DNA of 64,000 bases from positions 1 through 64,000 of the forward strand of contig NZ_JALNUP010000016.1 in NCBI RefSeq assembly GCF_026540855.1, written 5' to 3'. The notes under the pieces were generated by a model. The model saw only the letters and a list, made by a program, of their open reading frames with translations. It was not told the DNA's origin and ran no database searches. A program made the translations under genes and the position numbers. Origin of the DNA: Sphingomonas sp. GC_Shp_5 (GTDB lineage: Bacteria > Pseudomonadota > Alphaproteobacteria > Sphingomonadales > Sphingomonadaceae). Shown here in pieces: positions 51,577 through 59,835 of the stretch. How positions within the stretch are numbered: position 1 is the first letter of the stretch; the number at the start of each line of letters is the position of its first letter.

Positions 51577-53433
51577 ATGCGCCTCCTTGCGACACTCTCT
51601 GCGATGCTGGTTCTCACCGCCTCGCCTGCGGTTCAGGCGCGCACGCCGAAGCGCCACCCGGCGCCCCACAATGTCATTCTTGTCGTGATCGATGGCCTGC
51701 GAGGCAAGATCGTCACCCCCCAAAGCGCACCGACGCTCGCGCAATTGCGGGACACCGGCACCTATTTTCCCAACAGCCACTCGGTCTTCCCGACGTTCAC
51801 CACCGCCAATGCGTCGGCGCTCGCAACCGGTCACCAGCTCGGCGACACCGGAGACTTCAGCAACACGATATGGACCCGTGCGCCGATTGCGGCAGCCGCC
51901 GGCAGCGTGACGCCCTTCCTCGAGAACGACGCTGTTCTGGGCGAGGTCGATGAGCATTTCGGCGGCAATTACCTCAACGAGACCACCGTTCTCGAAGCGG
52001 CGCGGCATGCAGGGTACGGCACGGCCGCGATCGGCAAGCTCGGTCCCGCATTGATCCAGGATCATCGTGCACGCGACGGAGCCACCACACTCATCATCGA
52101 CGATTCAACCGGGCGTCCTGGCGGGATTCCGCTGTCTGCTGACGTCGCCGCTCGCCTCACGCAGGCAGGGCTCGCGCTGCAAGCACCCGACCGCGGCAGT
52201 AACGGACGGTCCGGGGATGCCCGAACCCCCGGAACGACGAGTGCCAATCGCGCGCAGCAGGACTATTTCATCGACGTCGCGACCCAAGTTGCTTTGCCGG
52301 CCTTCCGAAAGCAGCACCGGCCGTTCGCCATGGTGTTCTGGTCGCGCGATCCCGATGGCACGCAGCACAATCAGGGCGACAGCCTCAATCGGCTGACGCC
52401 GGGCATCAACGGTCCCACGACCTTCGCGGCGATCCGCAACGTCGACGACGATCTGGCGAAGCTGCGCGCGGCACTCGATCGTCTGGGCCTTGCGGAGACG
52501 ACCGATATCATCGTCACGTCGGATCACGGCTTCTCGACGATCTCCAAACAAAGCCGCACCAGCTCCGCAGCACGCGGGCAGTATGCAGATGTTCCCGAAG
52601 GTTTCCTGCCGCCCGGCTTCCTCGCGCTCGACCTAGCGTCCGCCTTGAACATGCCCGTCTTCGATCCGGAAGCGGGCAACACGCGGGTGGCGGACGGCAA
52701 GCATCCGAGTCGCGGCAACGCGCTGCTCGGCGCCGATGCGACGAGACCTGACATAGTGGTGGCGGCAAATGGCGGGTCTGACCTCCTCTATCTACCGACT
52801 CGCGATCCTGCCCTCGCGGCGCGGGTCGTTTCCGCACTGCTGGATCAGGACTATGTCAGCGGCATCTTCGTCGATGACCGCTTGGGAGCGATCGCCGGAA
52901 CACTGCCGCTTTCCGCGATCAATCTGAAGGGCGCGGCACTGCCGCCGGTGCCGTCGATCGTCGTCAACTTCCGATCCGCCAGCATCGGTTGCGCGATTGC
53001 GACGAACTGCCAGATCGAGGTCTCCGATACGACCCTCCAGCAGGGTCAGGGCATGCACGGCAGCTTCGGCCGCGGTGACACGTTGAACTTTACCGCAGCG
53101 ACCGGGCCGGATTTCAAGCGCGGCTTTGTCGATCCGGCACCGGTCAGCAATGTCGACGTGGGCCGCACCATGATGGCGTTGCTCAACCTCACCCCCACCC
53201 CGCGCGGCCATCTCACCGGCCGGGTACTGCGTGAGGCGATGCCGGGAGGAACGGTCCCGCGCTACGAGGGTCGCGAAGAGCGCTCGCAGCCTGCTGCCAA
53301 CGGCCTCGTGACCGTCCTGCAATATCAGCAGCTGGGCGGCATCCGCTATCTCGATGCCGGCGGCTTCCCCGATCGGACGCTAGGTATCGGAACAGCTTCC
53401 TTCCCATCGGGTGAAAAGGCGATGCGGCGATGA
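51577..53433 (+). CDS. Exported alkaline phosphatase/nucleotide pyrophosphatase family protein
   Basis: The ATG at 51577 (after GGAGCCC) gives a signal peptide cleaved near PAVQA/R. The 618-residue protein is in the type I phosphodiesterase/alkaline phosphatase superfamily: metal-binding VILVVIDGLRG, nucleophile region FPTFTTANASALATGH, the histidine-rich SRDPDGTQHNQGD and IIVTSDHGFSTI. It hydrolyses phosphate mono- or diesters in the periplasm. In this operon it may act as a fluoride-tolerant phosphatase (inference). It overlaps the next gene by four bases. Confidence 0.85.
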   Translation: MRLLATLSAMLVLTASPAVQARTPKRHPAPHNVILVVIDGLRGKIVTPQSAPTLAQLRDTGTYFPNSHSVFPTFTTANASALATGHQLGDTGDFSNTIWTRAPIAAAAGSVTPFLENDAVLGEVDEHFGGNYLNETTVLEAARHAGYGTAAIGKLGPALIQDHRARDGATTLIIDDSTGRPGGIPLSADVAARLTQAGLALQAPDRGSNGRSGDARTPGTTSANRAQQDYFIDVATQVALPAFRKQHRPFAMVFWSRDPDGTQHNQGDSLNRLTPGINGPTTFAAIRNVDDDLAKLRAALDRLGLAETTDIIVTSDHGFSTISKQSRTSSAARGQYADVPEGFLPPGFLALDLASALNMPVFDPEAGNTRVADGKHPSRGNALLGADATRPDIVVAANGGSDLLYLPTRDPALAARVVSALLDQDYVSGIFVDDRLGAIAGTLPLSAINLKGAALPPVPSIVVNFRSASIGCAIATNCQIEVSDTTLQQGQGMHGSFGRGDTLNFTAATGPDFKRGFVDPAPVSNVDVGRTMMALLNLTPTPRGHLTGRVLREAMPGGTVPRYEGREERSQPAANGLVTVLQYQQLGGIRYLDAGGFPDRTLGIGTASFPSGEKAMRR

Positions 53434-54008
53434 ACCGGCTCCCACAGATTTGGCTCGTCCGTCACGGTGAAACCGCGTGGAGCGTTTTGCGGCAGCATAC
53501 CGGACGAAGTGACATCCCGCTGACCGAGGCAGGCGAAGCCGCGGCGCAACGAATAGCCGAACGTCTGCCCGATCTGGACTTTGCTGCCGTCTGGTCGAGC
53601 CCTTCGATACGGGCGCGCCGCACCGGGGAATTGGCCGGTTTCGCAAACCGCCTGGTGCCCGCCGACGATCTCGTGGAATGGGATTACGGCGCCTACGAGG
53701 GACGAACCACGAAGGAGATCCTCGCCGATCGTCCGGACTGGAAGCTGTTCCGCGATGGCTGCCCGCAAGGAGAGACCCCGGAGGCGGTCGCCGCCCGAGC
53801 CGATCGCGTTATCGCATCGCTGCGTGGGCGCAACGCCGATGTCCTGATCTTCTCGAGTGCTCATATTCTCCGTGTGCTGGCAGCGCGTTGGCTCGGCTTA
53901 CCTGTCGGGGCCGCTGCCTATTTCCTGCTCGATACGGCCAGCATCAGCGTCCTCGGGTACGAGCATGATAGCGACGAGCCGGTCGTTCGGTCGTGGAACC
54001 AGTCATGA
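53430..54008 (+). CDS. Histidine phosphatase-family protein
   Basis: A 192-residue protein of the phosphoglycerate mutase superfamily: the phospho-accepting histidine in LVRHGETAWS, SSPSIRARRTGEL, an acidic WDYGAYEG region, and the second histidine in FSSAHILRVLAARW. Its exact substrate cannot be read from sequence. The ATG overlaps the phosphatase stop. It is the first of two such enzymes in the operon. Confidence 0.85.
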   Translation: MNRLPQIWLVRHGETAWSVLRQHTGRSDIPLTEAGEAAAQRIAERLPDLDFAAVWSSPSIRARRTGELAGFANRLVPADDLVEWDYGAYEGRTTKEILADRPDWKLFRDGCPQGETPEAVAARADRVIASLRGRNADVLIFSSAHILRVLAARWLGLPVGAAAYFLLDTASISVLGYEHDSDEPVVRSWNQS

Positions 54009-54168
54009 TGCGCACCGTGACGCGATACCTCGAATACCCAAAACAGGGTGCCTGGATGGGATGGGCGGGGAAGAGCCACCCTGCGCCGTCGCAAGGGTTC
54101 AAACGATCCGGTGCCCAGCAATCCGGAAACTTCACACACGCCTTCACCCCCGCCCGGGAGACGATGCC

Positions 54169-54984
54169 ATGAAACTGCTTGCCGTGATTGTCGGTGCCGA
54201 CAGCGCTGCCGCCTGCCTCGATGCGGCGGTTCTCGCCGCCAGATCTCTTGGCGAGCCATCGATCGAGGCGCTCAATGTCGTCGTCGATCCCGAGCAGATC
54301 GCGGTTGCGAGCGAGGAGATCGACTTTCAACGCCTACGCGTGCGCGACGAGGGGACAGCCCAAGAGCGTGCGGATGCGGCGCGGGCCGCCTTCGTTGCCT
54401 GGACCGCAGGTGCCAGCGACGACACACCCGAGGTCGCCTGGCGCTCGATCGTCGGCACCGAAGAAGCGACGGTCAAACAGGAGGCCGCAAATGTCGATGC
54501 GCTGATCGTCATCGCGCGCGAGCAGACGATGGACGGCGGCGACGCCCTGCACGCCGCAATTTTTTCGACCGACAAGCCCGTCCTCATCGTCCCGGCTGGG
54601 TGGAGAGCCGGCGCGCAAACCGGCTTCGAGCACATGGCCGTCGGGCTCAGCGACAGTGACACAGCGCGCCACGCCATTGAGGAGGCCGCCCCGTGGCTTC
54701 GTGTCGCCAGGCGTGTCACGGCAATCCGCATCGGCGAAGAAACCGATCCGGCGCTGGGCTTGGAAGCCTTGCTCGACGAAATCTGTGTTGGTCACGAATT
54801 GCATGTGGTCCCGCGCTCTAGCGACAATCTGGGTGCCCAGCTCGTCGCCGAGGCGAAGGCGATCGGCGCGGAGCTTCTCGTAACCGGCGCCTATCGGCAC
54901 AACCAGATCATCGAGTGGTTCATGGGCGGCACAACGCGCCACATCCTCGCCGCTGCCGATATACCTCTGCTGATGGCGCACTGA
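54169..54984 (+). CDS. Universal stress protein (two-domain)
   Basis: The ATG at 54169 follows GGGAG. At 271 residues it fits two UspA domains; the second ends with ELLVTGAYRHNQIIEWFMGGTTRHILAAADIPLLMAH, including the usual GG..R...... core. Usp genes are known members of fluoride-riboswitch regulons. There is a 160-base gap between the previous gene and this start, the largest in the operon, which could hold an extra promoter. Confidence 0.85.
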   Translation: MKLLAVIVGADSAAACLDAAVLAARSLGEPSIEALNVVVDPEQIAVASEEIDFQRLRVRDEGTAQERADAARAAFVAWTAGASDDTPEVAWRSIVGTEEATVKQEAANVDALIVIAREQTMDGGDALHAAIFSTDKPVLIVPAGWRAGAQTGFEHMAVGLSDSDTARHAIEEAAPWLRVARRVTAIRIGEETDPALGLEALLDEICVGHELHVVPRSSDNLGAQLVAEAKAIGAELLVTGAYRHNQIIEWFMGGTTRHILAAADIPLLMAH

Positions 54985-54993
54985 GGGGTGACG

Positions 54994-55617
54994 ATGCTCC
55001 CGCACGCGCGTCTGGTCCTCGTCCGGCACGGCGAAAGCGAAGCCAACGCAGCCAACCGATTTACCGGTTCTGCGGATCCGGCTCTAACGCCTCTGGGGCA
55101 CCGTCAGGCCGAGGCGATCGCACACCGCCTGATCGCGCAGGGCATTCGGCCGGCACGGATTTTCCGCTCTACCCTTCGGCGTTGCGCGGACACGACGGCT
55201 ATCGTCACTGCCGTGATGGGCGCACCAGATGTCCCTATCACGGCAGACCGGTCGCTCAACGAGCGCGATTACGGTGCGCTCACCGGTCTCAACAAGACCG
55301 AGGCGTCGGATCGCTACGGTGAAGACCAAGTCCTTCAATGGCGACGCTCCTATGCGGCTGCACCGCCACACGGCGAGAGCCTGCGCGACACCGCCGCGCG
55401 CGTGCTCGCCTATTACGTTCGAACGATGCTGCCTGCCGTGATGAGTGGCGGCACGACACTCGTCGTCTCCCACGGCAACGCGTTGCGGGCGCTGGTCATG
55501 GCGCTCGACGGCCTAGACGCCGCCCGGGTCGAGACCCTCGATATCCCGACCGGAGGCGCGATCCTCTACGATTTTAGTTCCACGACCGCGATCATCGATC
55601 GCGCCATCCTTCAGTGA
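54994..55617 (+). CDS. Phosphoglycerate mutase-like histidine phosphatase
   Basis: The ATG at 54994 follows GAGGGG and is chosen over the GTG at 54988. The 207-residue protein has VLVRHGESEANAANRFTGSADPALTPLGHRQAE, a paired-Arg segment FRSTLRRCADTT, SLNERDYGALTGLNK and the second histidine in VVSHGNALRALVM. This is close to cofactor-dependent phosphoglycerate mutase (GpmA), and the enolase gene follows 14 bases later, so glycolytic phosphoglycerate mutase is the likely role. Confidence 0.85.
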   Translation: MLPHARLVLVRHGESEANAANRFTGSADPALTPLGHRQAEAIAHRLIAQGIRPARIFRSTLRRCADTTAIVTAVMGAPDVPITADRSLNERDYGALTGLNKTEASDRYGEDQVLQWRRSYAAAPPHGESLRDTAARVLAYYVRTMLPAVMSGGTTLVVSHGNALRALVMALDGLDAARVETLDIPTGGAILYDFSSTTAIIDRAILQ

Positions 55618-55631
55618 CAAGGACTCCGACC

Positions 55632-56933
55632 ATGCCGGCCAGCAGCCACATCACCGGCCTCCGTGCCCTCGAGATCCTCGACTCCCGAGGCTATCCGACT
55701 TTGTCCGTCACCGTGACCTTGGACAACGGCATCACAGCATCGGCATCGGTGCCGTCGGGTGCGTCGACAGGCGCACATGAGGCGGTCGAGCTCCGCGACA
55801 ACAACCCCGATCGTTTCGCCGGAAAGGGTGTTCGGCAAGCCCTGCAGAACGTCGAAGGCGAGATCGGCAGCGCGATCATCGGAATGGATGTCTGCGCGCA
55901 GCCGGACATCGACCGGGTGATGATCGAACGCGATGCCACGCCGAACAAGGCGCGGCTTGGCGGCAATGCGATTCTGGGTGTTTCGATGGCGGTTGCGCGC
56001 GCCGCATCATCGGTGCTCGGGCGGCCGCTTTACGAGACGCTGGCCGGTACGACCGATCACCTCCTTCCGATGCCGTGCATGAACGTCCTGAATGGTGGCA
56101 AGCATGCCGATAGCAGCCTCGACTTTCAGGAATTCATGATCGTTCCGGTGGGAGCCTCCAGCTTCGCCGAAGCGATGCGCTATGGTGCGGAAACCTATGC
56201 CGCATTGCGCGACCTCCTCCATGGTCGCGGCCTCAAGACGGCAGTCGGCGACGAAGGCGGATTTGCCCCTAACCTCAAAAGCAACGAGGCCGCCTGCGAG
56301 TTGATCGTCGATGCGATCGAAGCTGCGGGTTATCGACCGGGCACGGACATCGCCATCGCGCTCGATCCAGCGGCATCTTCTTTCTCGGATGGGGAGCGAT
56401 ACGATCTGGCGCGGTCGGGCACGGGCCTGCTCGACCGCGCAGATTTGCTCTTGCTCTATGGGCGCTGGATCGACGCATATCCGATCGTATCGATCGAGGA
56501 CGGGTTCGGTGAGGAAGACTGGCAAGGGTTCATCGACCAGACCGCAAGCCAGGGTAGCCGGATCCAGATCGTCGGCGACGATCTCCTGGTTACCAATCCC
56601 CGGATCATCCGGGAAGGCATCGCTCGAAAGGCTGCGAACGCAGCCCTCATCAAACCCAATCAGATCGGCACCGTCACGGAGACGATCGAGGCGGTCAGCA
56701 TCTGCCACGCTGCGGGATGGAGAACGATGGTGTCGCACCGATCGGGTGAGACCACGGACGCCTTTATCGCCGATCTCGCGGTTGCGGTCGGCGCCGGGCA
56801 AATCAAATCCGGCGCACCCTGCCGGGGTGAGCGGTTGGCGAAATACAACCGGTTGATCGAGATCGAAGCCGAGCTCGGCGCCAAAGCGCGCTTCACCAAT
56901 CCCTTCGTGTCGCGACTGAAGCCCCGGGCGTGA
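55632..56933 (+). CDS. eno: Enolase (plasmid-borne second copy)
   Basis: The ATG at 55632 follows AAGGA. The 433-residue protein is a full-length enolase: LEILDSRGYPTLSVTV, NVLNGGKHADSSLDFQEFMIVP, catalytic DEGGFAPNLKSN, metal ligands in IEDGFGEEDW and GDDLLVTNP, the catalytic lysine in LIKPNQIGTVTET and SHRSGETTD. It converts 2-phosphoglycerate to phosphoenolpyruvate. Enolase is a classic fluoride target, so this copy may replace or be more resistant than the chromosomal enzyme. It overlaps uppP by four bases. Confidence 0.93.
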   Translation: MPASSHITGLRALEILDSRGYPTLSVTVTLDNGITASASVPSGASTGAHEAVELRDNNPDRFAGKGVRQALQNVEGEIGSAIIGMDVCAQPDIDRVMIERDATPNKARLGGNAILGVSMAVARAASSVLGRPLYETLAGTTDHLLPMPCMNVLNGGKHADSSLDFQEFMIVPVGASSFAEAMRYGAETYAALRDLLHGRGLKTAVGDEGGFAPNLKSNEAACELIVDAIEAAGYRPGTDIAIALDPAASSFSDGERYDLARSGTGLLDRADLLLLYGRWIDAYPIVSIEDGFGEEDWQGFIDQTASQGSRIQIVGDDLLVTNPRIIREGIARKAANAALIKPNQIGTVTETIEAVSICHAAGWRTMVSHRSGETTDAFIADLAVAVGAGQIKSGAPCRGERLAKYNRLIEIEAELGAKARFTNPFVSRLKPRA

Positions 56934-57745
56934 CGGATATACCCTCGCTGATCGCTCCGATCGTCCTCGGCATCGTCGAGGGATTGACCGAGTTCATCCC
57001 GGTTTCCTCTACCGGCCATCTCATTTTGACCGAACGGCTGATCGGCTACGAAGGGCGGCAAGCCGGGATCATCGATGTCGTCATTCAGGTCGGTGCGATC
57101 CTTGCGATCTGCTGGTTGTACCGCGCGCGGCTCTGGTCGGTCGTCTCCGGCCTGTCGTCCGATGCCGATGCCCGCCGCTTCTCGAGAAACGTGCTGGTCG
57201 CCTTCCTCCCCTCGGTCGTGGTCGGCGGGTTGGCGCATGACTTCATCAAGCGCGTGCTGTTCTCGCCCTATGTGGTCGTGGTCAGCCTCGTCCTCGGCGG
57301 GATCGCGATCATCGCCATTGAACGATGGACGAAACGCCGGTCGGTCGAGACGGCCGACGTGGAGCATCTGTCGTCCGCGCGTGCGTTCCAGATTGGCCTA
57401 TGTCAGCTCCTCTCGCTTGTTCCAGGCGTGTCGCGATCGGGCGCGACGATCATGGGCGGGGTCGCGCTGGGCATCGACCGAAAAACCGCGACCGAGTTCT
57501 CCTTCTTTCTAGCCATCCCGACGATGTTCGGTGCCGCCACGCTCGATCTCTACAAGAATCGCGAGGTGATCTCGAGCGACGATGCGATGGCGATCGGCGT
57601 CGGCTTGCTCGTATCGTTTCTCGTCGCGATGGCTGTCGTGAAATGGTTGGTCCGCTATGTCGGCCGCCACGGTTTCGAGCCGTTCGGCTGGTATCGGATC
57701 GTCTTCGGCCTCGCAGTCGCAGGCTTGCTGGTATCGGCGCGATGA
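56930..57745 (+). CDS. uppP: Undecaprenyl-diphosphatase UppP/BacA
   Basis: A 271-residue membrane protein starting at GTG 56930, which overlaps the enolase stop. It has the UppP motifs GIVEGLTEFIPVSSTGHL (active-site Glu/Ser) and PGVSRSGATIM, and about eight membrane spans. It recycles undecaprenyl diphosphate for cell-wall synthesis. The reaction is a phosphoryl-transfer step, so fluoride sensitivity of the chromosomal enzyme would explain its presence here (inference). The length is normal. Confidence 0.93.
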   Translation: MTDIPSLIAPIVLGIVEGLTEFIPVSSTGHLILTERLIGYEGRQAGIIDVVIQVGAILAICWLYRARLWSVVSGLSSDADARRFSRNVLVAFLPSVVVGGLAHDFIKRVLFSPYVVVVSLVLGGIAIIAIERWTKRRSVETADVEHLSSARAFQIGLCQLLSLVPGVSRSGATIMGGVALGIDRKTATEFSFFLAIPTMFGAATLDLYKNREVISSDDAMAIGVGLLVSFLVAMAVVKWLVRYVGRHGFEPFGWYRIVFGLAVAGLLVSAR

Positions 57746-57749
57746 GCCG

Positions 57750-58463
57750 ATGATCGCCTACCTTGCACTCTTGGCGGGTTCTTTCGTCGCAGCGGTCGTC
57801 TCGGGTTCTGCCGGTTTCGGGGGCGCGTTGCTGCTGTTACCGCTGCTCACCCACGTCGTGGGTGTGACCTCGGCCGTCCCGCTGCTGACCATCGCGCAAC
57901 TCGTCGGCAATCTTTCACGGGTTGCCTTCGGATGGCGCGCGATCCGCTGGCGACCCGTCCTCCTGTTCCTGGCGCCGGCCTTGCCCGCAGCAGCACTCGG
58001 CGCGTGGTGGTTCACGGCGCTACCCAAAGGGCTGATGGTGCGGGGCTTGGGGGTAGCGATCCTGATCTTCGTCGTCTTGAAGCTCCGCGGGTTGACCTTC
58101 ACGCCATCGCCGCGCCTCCTGTTGATCGGGGGCGCAGTCGTTGGTCTTTTGTCCGGACTCGTCGGAAGCGCCGGGCTCCTGGGGGCGGCGGTTTTCCTGT
58201 CGCTCAATCTTCCGCCGCTCGCTTATGTCGCGAGTGAGGCAACGACCGCAGTGGCCATGCACATGGTCAAATGGATCGTCTACGAAAGCGCCATCTCGCT
58301 CGACGCCGACTTCTGGCCGCTGGCCGCAGGTATGAGCGCGGCGATGATCGCTGGAACGTGGGTCGGCAAGCGTGTCATCGAGCGCCTTCCCGCGCACCGT
58401 TTCCAAATGTTGGTCGCCGCTCTGCTCGCGGTGACGGCAGTCCAGATGATAGTGACGGGGTGA
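57750..58463 (+). CDS. TauE/SafE (TSUP) family membrane permease
   Basis: The ATG at 57750 follows the uppP stop by 4 bases. The 237-residue protein has about seven or eight spans and the TSUP signature GSFVAAVVSGSAGFGGALLLLPLL, repeated in weaker form around LLIGGAVVGLLSGLVGSAGLLGA. TSUP proteins export sulfite or sulfonate, or other anions. In this operon it may move an anion linked to fluoride stress; the substrate is not deducible. Confidence 0.85.
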   Translation: MIAYLALLAGSFVAAVVSGSAGFGGALLLLPLLTHVVGVTSAVPLLTIAQLVGNLSRVAFGWRAIRWRPVLLFLAPALPAAALGAWWFTALPKGLMVRGLGVAILIFVVLKLRGLTFTPSPRLLLIGGAVVGLLSGLVGSAGLLGAAVFLSLNLPPLAYVASEATTAVAMHMVKWIVYESAISLDADFWPLAAGMSAAMIAGTWVGKRVIERLPAHRFQMLVAALLAVTAVQMIVTG

Positions 58464-58466
58464 ACG

Positions 58467-58853
58467 ATGCCGATCTGGCTTGGCTTTTTGGTCGTGTTCC
58501 TCGGCTCCGGCGTCGGCGGCATGCTGCGCCACGGCGTCGGCATCGTGGCACTCCGTCTGATGGGGCCAACATTCCCTTGGGGGACCTTGGCCATCAACGT
58601 GGTCGGCTCGGCGCTGATGGGCATGATGATCGGCCTGTTTGCCGCCAAGAGCATCGAAAATGCGGAGTTGCGCCTGTTCGTGACGACTGGACTCATCGGG
58701 GGTTTCACGACCTGGTCGACCTTCTCGCTCGATGCCGTGACATTATGGGAGCGCGGCGAGATCGGCGCCGCGATCGGCTATGTGTTGGCAAGTCTTGTTC
58801 TTTCGGTCGTCGTTCTGGCGATTGCTCTTGTTATCACCCGAAGATGGGGATGA
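58467..58853 (+). CDS. crcB: CrcB/FluC fluoride channel
   Basis: A 128-residue four-span protein: GFLVVFLGSGVGGMLRHGV, PWGTLAINVVGSALMGMMIG (pore Asn), RLFVTTGLIGGFTTWSTFSLD (Phe/Ser track). Fluc channels are dual-topology homodimers that let fluoride leave the cell. It is 3 bases after the TSUP gene, closing the fluoride operon, and complements the antiporter at its head. Confidence 0.95.
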   Translation: MPIWLGFLVVFLGSGVGGMLRHGVGIVALRLMGPTFPWGTLAINVVGSALMGMMIGLFAAKSIENAELRLFVTTGLIGGFTTWSTFSLDAVTLWERGEIGAAIGYVLASLVLSVVVLAIALVITRRWG

Positions 58854-58925
58854 TTCCGGAACGATCGGCGCGCGGGCCGCATTCGACTTAGAGTTTCCAT
58901 CGACCTTAATCGGGACATCTTTTTC

Positions 58926-59192
58926 ATGCTCAAATATCTCGCTGCCGGCGCGCTGGCAGTCGCCATCGCTTCCCCCGCCCTCGCTGACGACGATCGGGTG
59001 ACCCCGCGCCAGCGTGCCTCGACGCTTGCCGCCTTGAAGCGGATCGGCTGCACTGCGCCACGCTCGATCGAGCGCGACGATGGTGGCTTCGAGGTCGACG
59101 ACGCACGCTGCCGTAGCGGCCGCTATGACATCAAGCTGAACCGCAACTTCAAGGTCGTTTCCCGCGAAAAGCAGGACCGCGACGACGACTGA
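58926..59192 (+). CDS. Exported protein, 88 aa
   Basis: A signal peptide (MLKYLAAGALAVAIASPALA) precedes a 68-residue mature protein with PRQRASTLAALKRIGCTAPRSIERDDGGFEVDDARC, reminiscent of small PepSY-like periplasmic proteins, and two cysteines that could form a disulfide. It is 72 bases after crcB and may be co-transcribed with the fluoride operon. No firm family assignment. Confidence 0.7.
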   Translation: MLKYLAAGALAVAIASPALADDDRVTPRQRASTLAALKRIGCTAPRSIERDDGGFEVDDARCRSGRYDIKLNRNFKVVSREKQDRDDD

Positions 59193-59261
59193 TCCGACGC
59201 CTGCGCGTCTCCTCGCATCGAATAGCGAGCCTTTGGCGTTGATGCTTCAGAGGAGACGCAT

Positions 59262-59414
59262 ATGGCCGAGACCGACAAGGATGAGCCGACCACGCAGGAA
59301 ACCGCGGAGATGGTCGAAGTTGGCGAAATGGTCGCCTCGGAGAAGCGTAAAGACGACCGATCGTCTCCAGAAGCGCCGGAGCCAGGGGACAAGACCGAAC
59401 GTCGCGAGGATTGA
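59262..59414 (+). CDS. Small acidic protein, 50 aa
   Basis: ATG at 59262 after CAGAGGAGACGCAT, an excellent ribosome binding site. The product is almost entirely charged and disordered (MAETDKDEPTTQETAEMVEVG, ending GDKTERRED). No family is recognised. Start signal and position after the exported protein make it likely to be translated. Confidence 0.5.
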   Translation: MAETDKDEPTTQETAEMVEVGEMVASEKRKDDRSSPEAPEPGDKTERRED

Positions 59415-59835
59415 TCCCGTAGTCGGTTTCGGCGGTCGACAGCTAACAGCCAGCAGGCCATTGGCAGGTATTGCACAGTAGCCGCTCCGATTATCCCGTC
59501 GCGTCGGGGCGAGGTCAAACACCGCGAGGGGGTGTCGTGGTCGCGATATTCGACAAGTCCGTCGTCAGGTCGATCCCTACCCGCACAGAGGTGTCCGATA
59601 GCTGCCCGGTGGCAATGGCTCCTCGCCAGTCGGCTTGATGCTGGTGCCGAGTGACCTCAGGAACGATGGTGTTCAAGACCGATTACCGGACGCACTCGGT
59701 TGCAAGGATAGGCGACCGCCGATCGTTTTGGCCTCGTCGAATGACGGGTTCCGTCCGAAGCTGCCATTCGCAACTCGCTTCACGAACGGCTTGAGTTGGT
59801 CGGAAGCTGCCGGCCAGTTTGCGCCGGTGCCCGGT
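59415..59835. other. No supported gene between the fluoride island and the mobilisation operon
   Basis: About 420 bases separate the last small gene from the end of the convergent coiled-coil gene. Open frames here are short and composition-driven. I see no terminal inverted repeat marking the island's right edge. Transcripts from both sides should end here, but no classical terminator with a T tract is visible. Confidence 0.4.
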
